The notes: generated by a model not told the origin, from the sequence alone. A stretch of DNA of 64,000 nucleotides from Centropristis striata (GCF_030273125.1 NC_081521.1:25470976-25534975), one strand, 5' to 3'; shown: positions 31,486 to 44,410, counted from the first letter of the stretch. A program made the numbers and translations.

Positions 31486-34483
31486 TCATTCCTTCACAAC
31501 AACAGTAATGGAGCTCTTGATGTTCTTCAGTTTGTTGCTATCAAAGTTCACCAGCAGCATGCTGGGGCCGGCACCGGTAGGACTGAACTCAACGCTGGCC
31601 TTGGCCTCCTGTTTGGGGCCTACAGTTCCAATCCTGCAAGAAATATACACAATACAGTATGAGCATCACCAGCCAACAACATCTGAGATGAGCTTTTTGT
31701 TTTCTGCTCATATCTTTTCTTATATATACAGAAAAAGATATGAGATATGTTTATTATCACTGTAAATCACAGAAGGTCATCTTATATTTAAGAGATGTAA
31801 GTTATATTTTTTATTTACAGAAACAGGAATCATTGTATTACAGCTGAAAGGAGAAGTTTACTGAGCTGTCTACAAACACTATCTTGTACATTAAACAGTA
31901 AATACATTGGAATGTGAATTTGGTGATAGAAGTAAAGCCATAAAGTAGAAAACAGAGATTACACTGTAAATGCTTAAATAAATAATTGATGCAAAATTGC
32001 GCTCACAAGTTGGGATGGAGTTGACTTACTTTGCCGTTATTGGTTTGCCGTCAGTGAGGCCGACCCCCTCTATGGTGAAGCTGCAGTCCTGCAGCGACTC
32101 TGGTAATGGGTTCAACAGGGTCAGCTCTGCTGTCACAGACTGGTTCACTGTAGCGTCTCCCACCAGCTGCAAAAAGGTGTTCAAATAAACATCATGTGAG
32201 ATCATGTTAATTATTAAGAATGATTAAAATGAGGTTATAGTAAACCTGTATCTGAGTTAGCAATAAATTATGTCAGGAAATGCAGTGATTTTCTAGCAAA
32301 ATTTCAAACCTGAATTAACGTTTAGTAACTTCCTGACTCAAATTTTTAAAACCTACTATACTATGATATTTTATGTAATTATATTTTATGTAATTTGAAA
32401 ATAATACTTTACTGTGTTACTGTGTTACTGTGGTTTTTTTAATGAAATTTTGACGACATACAAATACTATAATGTTTTTTTTAAAGAAATTTTGCCATCA
32501 TAGTATACTATGGCGTTTTTTATGAAATTTTGATGCCATACTATACTATGATGCTTTTTTTATGACATTTTGAAAACAAACTATACTATGATATTTTTTA
32601 TTAAATTTTGAACTATGATGTTTTCTACGGAGCCCCCCAGGGGACACGGGGGAAAAAAAAAAGATGGGTGAAAAAAAAAAAAAATGACGGGTTAAAAAAA
32701 AAAATGATGGGTGAAAAAAAAAAAAAATGATGGGTGAAAAAAAAAATGATGGGTGAAAAAAAAAAATGATGGGTGAAAAAAAAAAATGATGGGTGAAAAA
32801 AAAAAAATGATGGGTGAAAAAAAAAAAAAATGATGGGTGAAAAAAAAAAAAGGACAGACTTTTGCGAGATCCTGAGATACTTTTGCGAGATCCCGAGATA
32901 CTTTTGCGAGATCCCGAGATACTGACGAAAGAAGAGGAGCAATGGAGGAGCGATATTCGCCTATTTTCCGGCGTTCTAACTGGAATAGCGTCACGAAAAC
33001 CGCACCAATTTCCCCCAGGATGGTTTTATTTTGTACAGAAAACTAAGACTGACATTTCACAGGCTTGATCAACTCACCAAAATCAGCGAGTCTGGCGAAA
33101 GATTAAAGTAACCGGGCCGAATATACGTCCTAGTGCCCAACGGCAGCCAGAGTGCTTAGGGACCGTCGCAAGTGCAACGTCTTTCTTTTCTATTTTTAAT
33201 AACTCACTGTAAATTCATCTAATAAACACCAAACGACTTCTGATGTGTTCATGAACTCACTGTGGACTTCCCACACCCTTTATTTTCAATACACACCTTT
33301 TCAATTCCTTTTATTCAGTGTGTACAATATTTAAGCCTTTTATTTTGTAATAGCTCTCTTGTTTTTATAGATATCAACACCAAACCACTTCTGATGTGTT
33401 CATGAATTCATTGTGGATTTCCCACAACCCTTTATTGTCATTAAAAACTCTTTCAATTTTTTTAAAAGGCATAAGTAATCAGTATATATAATTATTTCAT
33501 ATCTTAGGCTTTTATTTTGTAATAGCTCACTTGATTTTATAGATATCAACACTAAACCACTTCTGATGTGTCATATCTCGGGATCTCGCAAAAGTATCTC
33601 AGGATCTCGCAAAAGTCCGTCCTTTTTTTTTTTTCACCCATCATTTTTTTTTTTCACCCATCATTTTTTTTTTTTCACCCATCTTTTTTTTTTTCACCCA
33701 TCATTTTTTTTTTTTCACCCATCTTTTTTTTTTTTCACCCATAATTTTTTTTTTTTTTCACCCATCTTTTTTTTTTTTTTCACCCATCTTTTTTTTTCCC
33801 CCGTGTCCCCTGGGGGGCTCCGTAGTTTTCTTTTATTTTTGTCTGATTTATTTATACACTAGAGAGCATTTTATTTATAATGAATGCATTCCTTTCCCCT
33901 GTTCATCATGGACCATACCTTGATGTCTATATCTGGCTCATCCAGCACAATGATCTTCTCAGATTTATGGTAATTTGTAATCTGCTTGTCGATGGTGATG
34001 GCTGACACCTGGATCGTCCTATCAGAGGTGATCGCTGATCCATAGCGGTCATACTCCAGTCTGAGGGAGAGACGCTTTTCTGAAAACCCACACACATATA
34101 CATATTAATAGTTTTTTTAAAAACTTTCATTAGGAGAATGAGATTTTTCACAGATGAAGGCAGAGATGAAAATAAAAGTGGTTGCACTAAGATTGGAGCT
34201 AACCTTCTCCAGGGGGCACCTCCACTTTGTCTGAAGTAAATCCGCAGCTTTCTCCCAGTTTTCCGTTGTAGCCGACAGCTTTGGCGTAGAACAGGAAGGT
34301 GCAGGTCCGTGCATCCATGCAGTTATTTGTAAGGACAGCGTACACCTCAAAGTCCGAGCCCACTATCATTTGATCAGCCAGTTTAATCTAAAATGAGATG
34401 ATATATATAAATATAATAATAATAACTTATAATATATAAATGCATTATTCATATGTATATATCTTATTATAAGGAGGAAGTTA

Positions 34484-34514
<31 letters not shown>

Positions 34515-37500
34515 ACACACACACACACACACACACAGTTAATTTATGTTATTACAATAGGGTTATTCAGCCTGACCAATATATGGTTATTTTGACCAGT
34601 AAATGTCATAATGCCAACTTGTGACTGCTGTTCCCCTTTCTTACCACAGTTTACATAAAGTGGCATTAATTTTGATGTAGTTCCCTTTGAAATGTTGAGT
34701 AATGTGTCTGTTCTTCTGACCTGCATTTCAGGCGCAGAAGATGTGGCCTATTTGGAGCTTTAATGTCTCGTCCTGCTTTGAAATCTTTCACATCATTGTG
34801 CTTATTCTCATATCTCTTTCATAACCTGAGCTGACCCACCTCTGCAGTAACATTTAAATTAAGTTACTTCAGAAATCAAGCTATTTTCTGTAATGTGTTT
34901 TCACAATATTTGCTCTACCACCTGTATATGTATAAACAGTAAAAATCACCTTGAGATGAAGCCCTGGCTCTTCTCCTTGCTGCTGTAGCTTGTTGCGGTG
35001 TTGAGCCTTCTCATAAACCATCCTCTCCTCCTTTGAGCCTGAAAACCGTCAGAAAGATAAAGTAAAGATCAGTCTTGTTTAAGCTTTGGCGACAAATGCA
35101 AGTGGTCTCTTTTAAAACTATCATATAGATTTGATATCAAACATGGATCCATGCAAGAACAGTACATCTTTAAATTGAGGTAGCTTGAGGAAGTCATCTG
35201 TGTCTATATCTATACAGTTTGAGATGTACTGTATGTAACAAATGTATCTGTGTGGATACAGTAGAAGGAGCCTGACATTAAGCCTACACACTGAATCCAA
35301 CCACACATTTCTTTAAATGGTCAATGTGTAAATAGAAATGTTGAAAACTTTATGTAATGTAACTGTGATTCTTATAAATGTATTTAAATAAGTGTGTGGT
35401 TTGGAATAACATGTGACTCTGCAGTACCTTCTGGATACTTGTACTGGTGTGTGATGTCATGCCTCTCATCTGAGCCCACAGATTTAGTGCTGATGAAGCG
35501 TCCAACAGATTTAGTTGATCCAGCGAACTTGACAAACTCTCCACTTGGTAGGCATACCAAGTCCACCACATCTGCGTTAACCTGACTCCACACAGGACAT
35601 AAGATGACATGAAATAATACTGGTTATAAAATAAAATAGGGTTGCAAATTTTGACTTGATACAACCTTTTACATAAGAGATATCTTAACACATTTACTCA
35701 CATGCAGTATGTCTAATAATATGAGTCAGAACAAAATATAATAAATGATAAATAACAGTCTCTGCTTGGCGGGACAACTTGGATCAGATAGCATCATTAA
35801 AAAAGTCAAACTTAAAGGCAAACTATGTATGTTTTCTATGTGTTTCTCTTTAAAATGTTATACTTAAGAGTTTAAGCTAAAACTCACCTCAGCAAAAATA
35901 AAGGGAGCATCATACTTCTTGGTCAGCTCTCCTTCCTTGATGGCCTTCAGAGGGCACGGCCCGCAACAGAAAACACCTGGCAGCAGCACACACCGAGAAA
36001 CAGACAGGGTTCATGTCAGCAGGAGTCAGAAACACAGTGCCATGCAAGTCATTAGTGGTAAAAGTAGTAAAATAATATTAAAATAACATTGTATAATAAT
36101 AAGTTATTTGGGTGACAATATATCACTTCCAGAGATAATGGTCAGATCAAGTTTTTTTTTTTTTAAGTTACGGCACAACTGCTTTATTGGTTGGCTGATA
36201 TTATTGACTGATATTGGCCCATGATAGAAATCCATCTGCATTGAAGTAAATGTTGTCTGACATGTGCCGATATGACAACTTTTTTTCCACAGATTTGACA
36301 GATTTTAGAACATAAATGCAGAACACAATAGTGGGGTGATTTATAAATGCTATCATATATGATTAGTCTTTATTTAAATGGTCAGCAATTGATACTGAAC
36401 AAACAGTACTGATGCTTATTTAGCTATTTATTTTATTTCTTAGTTATTCTTTATTTTCCTCAGTTTTTATTTCTAGAATTGGTTGACAATGTGTTTGATG
36501 TATAATAATATAAAAAATATATTGTTTACAATGTAATATTGGTGCACATTACACATAGCAAAGGCGTGTTTTTATTCCAGTTTTTAACAGCCGTCTTATT
36601 GCTAATCAGTTTATTTTTTCCGCTCTTAAATCAGTATCTGTTTCAAAAAGCTCTATTAAAAACCCTATCTATTGTTTTACAGTTAGTGTGTTTACCTATA
36701 AAGTGATGACAAATCATCTGTGTCAGGTGCATTTGTAAAAAAAAAAAAAAAAAAAACATTTTTGGTGATGCATGAAATTATATTTTTTGCCGTGTCAAAA
36801 AGGACAGTCTTGAGATGAGCCATGTGAACATGCTAAACACAAGCTGTCACAAGTTTGACCATAAACACACATCCAACATGTGACTACTGACTTAAACTGA
36901 AACTGGAACTAACCACCAAATATTGAGCCAGCTTTGTAGCAGTTTTGTTCTAGTTTCTCATGAAATGTTATTTACCTTTGTTCTGCTGGTCTGCCAAGGC
37001 AGCATGAAAACTGTCAGTTCACAGTCTGACATATGGGACTTACTCTTGGAAAGCAACATTTTTTGAATGGTTTTGGGAAATCAGGACAAACAATTGGACA
37101 TTAAAATCAAAGTTTACCATCACTTGTCTCCTGTGGGGTTGGGTCACTGGTCTGCCATCCAGTAAACTCTGACCCCAAATCAGGACGAGCCATCCAGCTG
37201 TCCACCCAAACGTGGAAGTTCCTGGTACAATAAAAGGACATTAACGTTAGCAGTTTTCTTTAATCAGTAAAACAATGTCGGAAAAAATGAAGATTCATTC
37301 TATTATGTAGCAATAATATAAGATAACATCACAACACCTGGTAATAATTACAATAATCACACTCACCATACGGAATCATCAGAAATATTTTCACCATCTT
37401 GATTATACAGCTTTTCTATCACCAGGTTGGCGTCGGTATCGTGAGCTGATCCAAAGTTAGTAACCACTCGACATGGGATGCCCAGGGTACGAGACACTGG

Positions 37501-40500
37501 AGGAGGGCAGAGAAACAAACTTCATCACACCAGCTAACTAAAGCACATGCTACAGATAGCAACTGTCATCAAAGATTCACAATAAAAACCTCAAATAAAA
37601 ATGTCACATGTGGTGGAGGGCTTCAAAGCCATGAGATTAGACTCTAAATTTAGGGATTGATAAAAAAAAAGTGGACTGGAGACTGTAACTGGGATAAAAC
37701 ATAGGGTGTGATTTAAGAGATTCAGCACTATTAATATTGTATCATTTTAAGAAATTGTTTCCATATTACCTTAAAATGAGTGATGGCATGTAGTTGGCTT
37801 ATTTAAAAGTTATCTTTAATGTATGCAAAGAATAAGCATCTTCTTTCCTAGCACCACACGATAATTCTACTCCTCAAAGAATTGTCACTAGCACTTATTG
37901 ATGCACAAATAGCTCTTATTGCACTATACCTTGATTGTTTGCTTTTATTCTTCCTGTAAGTTGCTTTGGATAAAAGCGTCTGCTAATGACTAAATGTAAA
38001 TAATGCAATCTGTCTGTTGATTGGCATTATTTCAACACGACGTGAGGAATATAATTTCTCTCAACTCTGTGCACACCAGCCTGCGCATATAAAACCTCTC
38101 AATTTCACAACAATAATGACTGTGTGACTCCGTACTGTGAGCTCTAACCTGCGCATGCAACAGCAGCAAAGACCCAACACTGGCCGTAGCAGACGGGCCC
38201 ACTTTCAGCCCACTGGCGCAAAATGTCTCCGCTGCCAATCCACGTTCCTGGATGAACCCCACCTGTATAATCTGACCACGATCCCACAAGCACACCTCTG
38301 TCATCATTGCTGTTGACCTGTGAGCACAGACAGAGGGGACACAAGAGAGGGAGAGAAAGCATGAACAGAGAGCTTCTGTGACTGAAAGACTGGGTACTGT
38401 TATAACAATTTGTATTAATCTGGAGTTTTTCCAACGTCTTAATCATATTAAGCAAATGTGTCTCTGTCTGCTGCATGTAGAGGCACTGGCTTTGGGTTAC
38501 ATCAGACCAGTTTTTCTGCTAAAAGCTGGCAGGCTAGATAAGGTTAACTATATGTTAAGATAAAGGGAAGTACACATGACTGGGGGAGTCAGACACGGGT
38601 CAGATGTATTTCTGCTGACCATACCTTTGACTTTGGGAAACTGAGAATAACAGCATCTGTGTCAGACAGGTCAGCTAGATGTTGGAAACCTCCCACTATA
38701 AGAGGCATATAAGCCAATAGTTTTGACTACCATGTGAGCCTTTTCTCTGTAACCTTACTTGCTGTGTTGCATGATTTAAACGCTCCTCTTGTACAAGAGG
38801 GTCACTCTGAAAAATTCTTATAACAGGTACCTAAAGATTAAATCCTGAACATTTTCACAATCATTTACATTTTGCTGAATATGTACAAGATTTTCATAAA
38901 GTTTATTTTAAATTTGCTCCTGGTACCAGTGGTGAGCCATGGCCCTGGACCGTGGCCCTTTAATAGGAACATGGGACCATTCATGGCGATAAACCACCAA
39001 ACAAAGTAATACAATTATTTAACTAGATATTATAAAATGGCGAGTAATCACAGCACAGACAAGACAAGACAAGTTCAGTCAGTTCTGGTCATAGATTCCA
39101 ACCAATTATTGCAAGATGTTTTGTACAGTTGTATTTGGCAGTGTGGGTTCTGCTCTAGAGAGCTCTCAGCAGTATCTACGCAGCATGCCACAGATCCTAA
39201 TCCCCCTGGGACAAGCACAGCAGAACCTGAATATGTTATATGCAATGGTACTGACACTTGCAGACATTACAAACATTGCAAACAATTCATCCTAGAAAAT
39301 ACTGTTGCGTTGACTAATGCAGGTGGCGTTTGGGGTGGTGGAGGGAGATTTAACGCAGCAGTGTTTAGCAGCAGAGTGATGCACTGCAGGAGGAATGAGA
39401 GGCAGAACAGATTAAATGGACCGCCTTGTTGTCTGTGTGTGATTGTGATTGGTTGGGCTTGGTGCAGTTCTCAGGCCAGCTGACAGCCGAGCAGGCGGGA
39501 ATACCGTATTCCACCTGAACTAACGCAGAGCTCCATTTTATCTCACTGTTCAGTCTGACAGCCGTAGAGCGAGGAGGATGTGGCTGCATGTATTTGTTCT
39601 GGTTACATTACTTATGGTCAAAACTAGTCGACCAAACTTTACTAATACAAACATCAAGCAAGCACAGGGACATAAGACATAGCAAGGCAGCTAATATTAC
39701 ATACTGGTAGTGATTTATTGTATGCTGACAACTACTGGACCAGTAGAGATAGCCCTGGATTACTCATTTAGCTATTTTGACTTCAGTGAGAAAAACATGC
39801 TGACAGACTTTAATTTATCTGTTGCTCTGCTCTCTGCCACCTGCTTGGATCAGAATCAGAGCTGCACATGATGTGAAAGACTCCTTTCTTTGCTGCAACG
39901 TTCTATCATAAAAGTTGCCTGGAAACTTTTAAAAGAGGGAGAGAGGTTCCCCATGGCCCCTCCTGCAGAACAATAAAAGACTCTGGACATAAAGGAGAGG
40001 GGGGTTTGGTGCACCATGGTAATCTCTGCCTGCACAGCTTCAAGAAAATAGGCTATTCACAGGCTCACAGGGTTTTACTTGAGCCTGGACACATACCATA
40101 GCACTCAGCACCCTGGTCACATATACGGGGTTTCTCCTGGCAGAGCAGTCCTTGTCAGCATCAGCAATGAATTTGGGGTTTTCGTCAAGGATCTTGAGAC
40201 AGATATCCAGTATGCCTGGTTCAAACTAACAAACAGAGGAAGGAGAGTAGTAGGTCAGCATGTAAGGATTATATGGAATTAAGTCCTATAATTGATAAAT
40301 GTAACTGGATATTAAAATAGCTCCATGATTATTGCTCTTTTCTGTTATTGAATGGGTAATATTTGACATTTTGTTTACCTGTCCAAAGTTCCATGGAGTC
40401 CCTTTGATTCGTTTAAATGTTCCTCTGTAGATTTGCCCATGTTGTGCTAAGACATACTCCTGCCTCTTCGTCTCACTGCGCATGTAAACTGCATCTCCTG

Positions 40501-42741
40501 TGAGTCAATAAGTAGTGAAAATAATGCACAAAATTATCATTAAAACAGAAAGAAAATAGGAGCTGCATGTGGAGCACAAAACTAATAAATCAACAATTTG
40601 AAGAGAAAAAAATGCATGTACTCACTGGAGCACCAAGCATTAAAAAGCAGGGTGAACTGTCCCAAACTGGTCTTCTGCCCCTCCTGGTCTAGAGTCAGAG
40701 AATAGACTCCTATGGGGGCGTTGGGTGAGGAACTGATACACACAGACACGGTGTTTCCGGAGGGATCTTGAGTGGCAGATGCGCTCCACTCACTGTCCAC
40801 TGTGGACTCATGTAGTCCAAAAGAAACCTTAGTGTCCGATTCTTTTCTGGGTAACGGACCTGGAGAAACAGAGATGGACATGACTGTTAAATCGAAGTCC
40901 ACATGAGAGAAAAACAGAAATCCTCATGCACGCATGTATATACAAGGCTGTATCTACCACCTCATGTCCTCAGTATTATTTGCCTCCATTAGGTTGTATA
41001 CCTATGTAAGGCTAATATTATACAATTAAAAAACTTACCAAATTTGGTTGGTATTTTCTTCTGGGAATATTAGTAGTCTCAATATTTCTCAGTTGTAATG
41101 CTTATAGGATTCACCAGTACTTAATTCAATTAATGGGCAGCAAGCTTAAAAAAGAAACAGCATTATAGCATTAGATCTTGGGAGATACAAGTTAGAGATG
41201 GTTTAATTATTTAAATTAACTTAAATAAAGAATGAAAAATCCGAACGAGTAAAAAACTGTTAAGACTGGCATTTTTAAATCTTTAACCCCAGAACTGTTC
41301 TGTTTCTGGCAGTTTATAGCTGTTTTACATGAAGGTACATGTGGTCAATGACAAGTTGCAGGCACGGTATTAAAGAAGAAGAAAGCTGACATTGCTTCAT
41401 CTTAGTTGGAAATTCTTTGAAACTGGCACCACAATGCAATGAATACATAATGAAATAAATAAATACACAATTCATTGCCTTTTTAGGAGTGTTTTTTTCT
41501 TCTTCAGTTACACAGATATTGTGATATATAGATGATGTATTGAGTATCACAGTATTGTAGCACCATCATTGTCACTGACAAAAAGTGTCTTCTCTCTCTC
41601 TCATCTCACTCATCCAGCCTCTGACACTGTTTGGTCTTGTTCTTCTTCCTCCTCCTCATTAGCAGAAACAAAACTGAATATTCCAATTAGGGACTGTCAC
41701 ATCGCTGTGCCAAAAGCAGCCTCACATGCTGTCAGCTGGAAACATTTGACATAAAGAATAATGGTGATGATTACAGTATTTAAATGAAAGTGAATTCAAG
41801 AGGTGGAGCCTCTGGAGGAGGCTGTTCCCACTGCATTTAGTGTTACGGGTTCAAGAGCAAAAGGAATGTTAATTCAATGTGCTTTAGCTTGAGAGTTATT
41901 TGTTGGGTGCAGGGGGAACTAAATTAGGAAAATGACATGCAAGCCCGTAATTACTAGATAAAAAAAACAATTTTTTTCATGTGAAAATTACTGAATTAAC
42001 AGTTGATTTCAGTAGTTTTTACATACAGCACACATATCTTTGTGCTCCTGGTTTACAGATGCTTAGGGGGGCTCATAGCGGTGACCTGGACTCATGTCAA
42101 CATTTTTTCCCCTCATACTGTAAATAAACATCAGTGTCAGTGTACTCACTGGGAAATAAGAAGCTTACCAGTCTCAACAGTGAGAGTGAAGGTTGTTTCT
42201 CCTGGTGTGAACCCTTTGCTGCCAGGCTTCAGGTGTAAAATGACGTTAAAGGGCTGTCCCCTTCTCACAATCAAACGCTCCTCTCCAAACAGCTCTGTAT
42301 GATGGCTGCTGCTGTTGCTCTTTATGTTCAAGTCGCAGCGCTCTATATCCAAGACTGTGCATAGAAATGGAAACACAGATCTCTTGTCACATCAGTTATA
42401 CAATTCTACACACATCAACGGACTGAAACTATGAACTTTTGACAGATAACTGATGATTTCATTTAAATTTGATCACCCTCTCCAAGTTTCTCCAGATGAT
42501 AAATCAGAAGAAATAATCAGCGAGACATTCCCTATGGCAGATACGGTGTTACTCAGTGCTCTAGATCTGACATATCTAATGTCATGCACCATTCCTGCAA
42601 ATCACATTTCACACACTCTTAAAATAGTTTGACAGAGGAATAGGGTATCTTTGGCTGTAGATAATACACTAAAGTAACACTTGAACTTCTGTCCTACGAT
42701 ATGAGACAAAAATAAGTTTGTTTCTCCTTACCTTGACTCAT
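31486..42741 (-). CDS. tgm2: Protein-glutamine gamma-glutamyltransferase 2-type (transglutaminase)
   Basis: There are fifteen exons on the minus strand: 42732-42741, 42169-42354, 40626-40859, 40379-40497, 40097-40225, 38149-38317, 37367-37496, 37118-37221, 35888-35976, 35428-35581, 34950-35038, 34204-34387, 33919-34079, 32030-32166 and 31486-31633. The total of 2043 nt gives 680 aa (human TG2 is 687). The 10-nt first coding exon (MSQ) is typical. The N-terminal beta-sandwich starts LDIERCDL. The catalytic core has Cys273 in YGQCWVFAAV, His329 in WNFHVWVDSW, Asp352 in TSDPTPQ, and the oxyanion Trp240. C-terminal barrels follow. There is no signal peptide. Family knowledge: calcium-dependent crosslinking of glutamine to lysine, with GTP-binding regulation in TG2. 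The loop between Cys and His is two residues shorter than in TG2. Synteny supports a tgm2 type; fish have several tgm2-like paralogs. Confidence 0.95.
32340..32625. repeat. Satellite-like tandem repeat (CTATACTATGATG units)
   Basis: Irregular units of roughly 45-60 bp carry TTTTTTATGAAATTTTGA and CATACTATACTATGATG-type words. They abut the foldback element at 32626, in the penultimate intron of the transglutaminase gene. Confidence 0.6.
32626..33824. mobile_element. Foldback element with A-tract/TGATGGGTG arrays in both arms
   Basis: The termini are inverted repeats TACGGAGCCCCCCAGGGGAC...GTCCCC...CCGTA, followed by ACGGGGG, flanked by GTTTTC on both sides (32620-32625, 33825-33830; if the TIR starts at the adjacent C the duplication is shorter). 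Each arm then has about 9-12 units of an A-run plus TGATGGGTG, inverted in the right arm. Next come two or three copies of CTTTTGCGAGATCCCGAGAT and its complement. The unpaired centre (about 33180-33560) holds two and a half units of a 150-170-bp tandem repeat containing CCACTTCTGATGTGTTCATG. There is no coding sequence; poly-Phe frames here are artefacts of the A/T runs. Confidence 0.85.
34486..34538. repeat. (CA)n microsatellite
   Basis: About 25 CA units with one interruption (CAACAC) lie in a transglutaminase intron, between the exons at 34204-34387 and 34950-35038. Confidence 0.9.
37935..38012 (+). repeat. V-SINE/L2-type tail fragment
   Basis: The segment TGTAAGTTGCTTTGGATAAA followed by AGCGTCTGCTAATGACTAAA and TGTAAATAATG is the widely conserved tail shared by fish V-SINEs and L2-like LINEs. 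It lies in a transglutaminase intron and is a fragment only. Confidence 0.65.
38318..40096 (-). other. Long transglutaminase intron, no exon seen
   Basis: This 1.78-kb intron contains a 148-codon open frame on the plus strand (39037-39483). That frame shows no recognisable domain and reads antisense to the gene, so I do not call it. No complete transposon was recognised. Confidence 0.4.
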
Positions 42742-43196
42742 GTCTGCAGTGGACCTCTTCTCCCTGGACTTGTGTGTGGATAGTGACACTTCAGCTGCAG
42801 CCTGTGCTTATTGGATAATGGTCCTGCAATGGCCCCTGAGGGATATTTGTAGCATGTGAAACCTGATCGTGACGCCCCCATGTGTCTATTGGTTGGTTCA
42901 GTACTTCTTTTTTTAGACGAATTTCCTCTTTACTATTTAGCTATTGTGAAACATTTCAGCTGAAAATAAAAGTTTAACAGGTCAAACAGCGTAATGTCCT
43001 GTTACTAAAGTTGGTCCTTAGTCAGCAATTTAACCCAATTCTGAGTTTTTAAAAATATGTTGTGCATGTGTGTCACATAATATACAATATAGCATAAAAC
43101 CTATCATTAACCTAATAGAATAGTTGCCTAAGTCATACAAAACAAAATTTTTAGCAAGCACATTGGTATTTTTTATTGATATTATAACAGTAAGTT
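42742..43196 (-). promoter_or_regulatory. Transglutaminase 5' flank, squeezed between the gene and a LINE
   Basis: On the minus strand, CCAAT-type words occur at 42889-42895 (ATTGGTT on plus) and 42811-42816 (ATTGGA on plus). A TATA-like ACAAATATCC lies at about 42841-42850. The spacing to the ATG at 42741 is plausible for a proximal promoter. Only about 470 bp separate the start codon from the L1-type element. Confidence 0.35.
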
Positions 43197-43333
43197 ACAA
43201 ATGACTTAGGCGGGACTTCCGGGTGGCACAAGGGTGGTGATGGCTGCGTGAAAACTGCCCTCCTGACCGAACTGCCATAAACCCCCATATAATCCAGGAG
43301 ATTTGCGTTGCAAGAATTCAGTAGTTGATACTA

Positions 43334-44410
43334 ATGTCGGGGGGAGACGAACGTGGCCTAAGTATGTCGTTAAGGAGCAAAAAAAAGGACTCTGACATGG
43401 AAAACACGGGTGGTGGCGACGAGGCTACGCTAGGCGAGGTGGTCTCATTAGCCTCCATCCGTAGCGTCATAGGTGAAGCCATGGCTAGTGCTACATCCGA
43501 GCTGGAGAACAATATTTCTAAACAGTTCTCAGACTTCCGGAGCAATATTCAAGAGAATATCAAAAAACAACTTGGCGAAATGAGATCGGATATTAATCTG
43601 AAGATGGAGGAGACCGTGAAGAAAATTGAAGCGGTGTCGCAGAGACTGGGGGAAGCCGAGGAACGGGTAGGAGAGGTGGAAACGTTCAGTATGGAAGTAA
43701 ACGAAACTTTAAACCAGATGCAGAAAACCCAACTCCAACTGAAATCGAAATTAACCGAACTCGAAGGGCATTCCCGCCGCAATAATATAAGGATCTACGG
43801 CATAAAAGAAGGAGCCGAGGGTACCTCCATGATTCGCTTCGTAGAGAACCTCATTCAGACTGAACTGGGTGAGGGCACCGGCCCAGACGAACTTGGTATT
43901 GAACGCGCACACAGAGCACTCGGACCCAGATCAGCTGATAATGGTCCCCCGAGATCAACGATCGTTAAATTCCTGAAATATTCAATGAAAGAGAGGATTA
44001 TCAGCGCAGCGTGGAAAAAACCTATCATGGTGGACGGCAACAGGGTGTTTTTTGACCACGACTACGCAACAGCTGTCATGGATAAAAGGAGGGAATATCT
44101 GCCGATCAAGAAAGTACTGAAAGAGAAGGGAATCAAGTTCCGCACGCCGATGACAAAAATGCGTGTTTTCCTGGACTCGGGGACAGTAACATATGATAAC
44201 GCGGATCAAGCCGGAGACGACCTACGAGCAAAGGGGTTCCCGATCCCACCGAGACCCGAGGGCAGATCGACGGAGACGGCGCGGCCCCGCTTCAGCTGGG
44301 AGCAGGTGAAACATCCCCGGCGTAGAAACGGCAGGGATTATCAACAAAGGATCCGGGACAAGCTCCGCGGATTTCAACCGGAGACTGAAACGGACGCCGA
44401 GGACTGTTAA
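43334..44410 (+). CDS. LINE ORF1 protein (L1 transposase_22-type RNA-binding)
   Basis: The first ATG in frame gives 358 aa. Residues about 40-140 form a heptad-rich coiled coil (ISKQFSDFRSNIQENIKKQL, then ETVKKIEAVSQRLGEAEE and VNETLNQMQKTQLQLKSK). An RRM-like core opens with RRNNIRIYGIKEGAEG. A basic C-terminal domain follows (FDHDYATAVMDKRREYLPIK). Family knowledge: L1 ORF1p trimerises through the coiled coil, binds its RNA and acts as a nucleic-acid chaperone. The frame is complete, with a TAA stop, and looks functional. Confidence 0.9.
   Translation: MSGGDERGLSMSLRSKKKDSDMENTGGGDEATLGEVVSLASIRSVIGEAMASATSELENNISKQFSDFRSNIQENIKKQLGEMRSDINLKMEETVKKIEAVSQRLGEAEERVGEVETFSMEVNETLNQMQKTQLQLKSKLTELEGHSRRNNIRIYGIKEGAEGTSMIRFVENLIQTELGEGTGPDELGIERAHRALGPRSADNGPPRSTIVKFLKYSMKERIISAAWKKPIMVDGNRVFFDHDYATAVMDKRREYLPIKKVLKEKGIKFRTPMTKMRVFLDSGTVTYDNADQAGDDLRAKGFPIPPRPEGRSTETARPRFSWEQVKHPRRRNGRDYQQRIRDKLRGFQPETETDAEDC

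Noticed and set aside
32625..33862. Poly-phenylalanine frames on both strands
   Set aside because: They arise from A/T runs in the foldback arms and lie inside an intron of the transglutaminase gene.
39037..39483. 148-codon plus-strand frame inside the transglutaminase intron
   Set aside because: No recognisable domain, antisense to the host gene, and it relies on mixed repeat-like sequence; length alone is not enough.
40097..40215. Shorter version of a transglutaminase exon using the acceptor at CCAG (high end 40215)
   Set aside because: It breaks the reading phase and loses the conserved FEPGILDIC start; the acceptor giving 40225 restores both.
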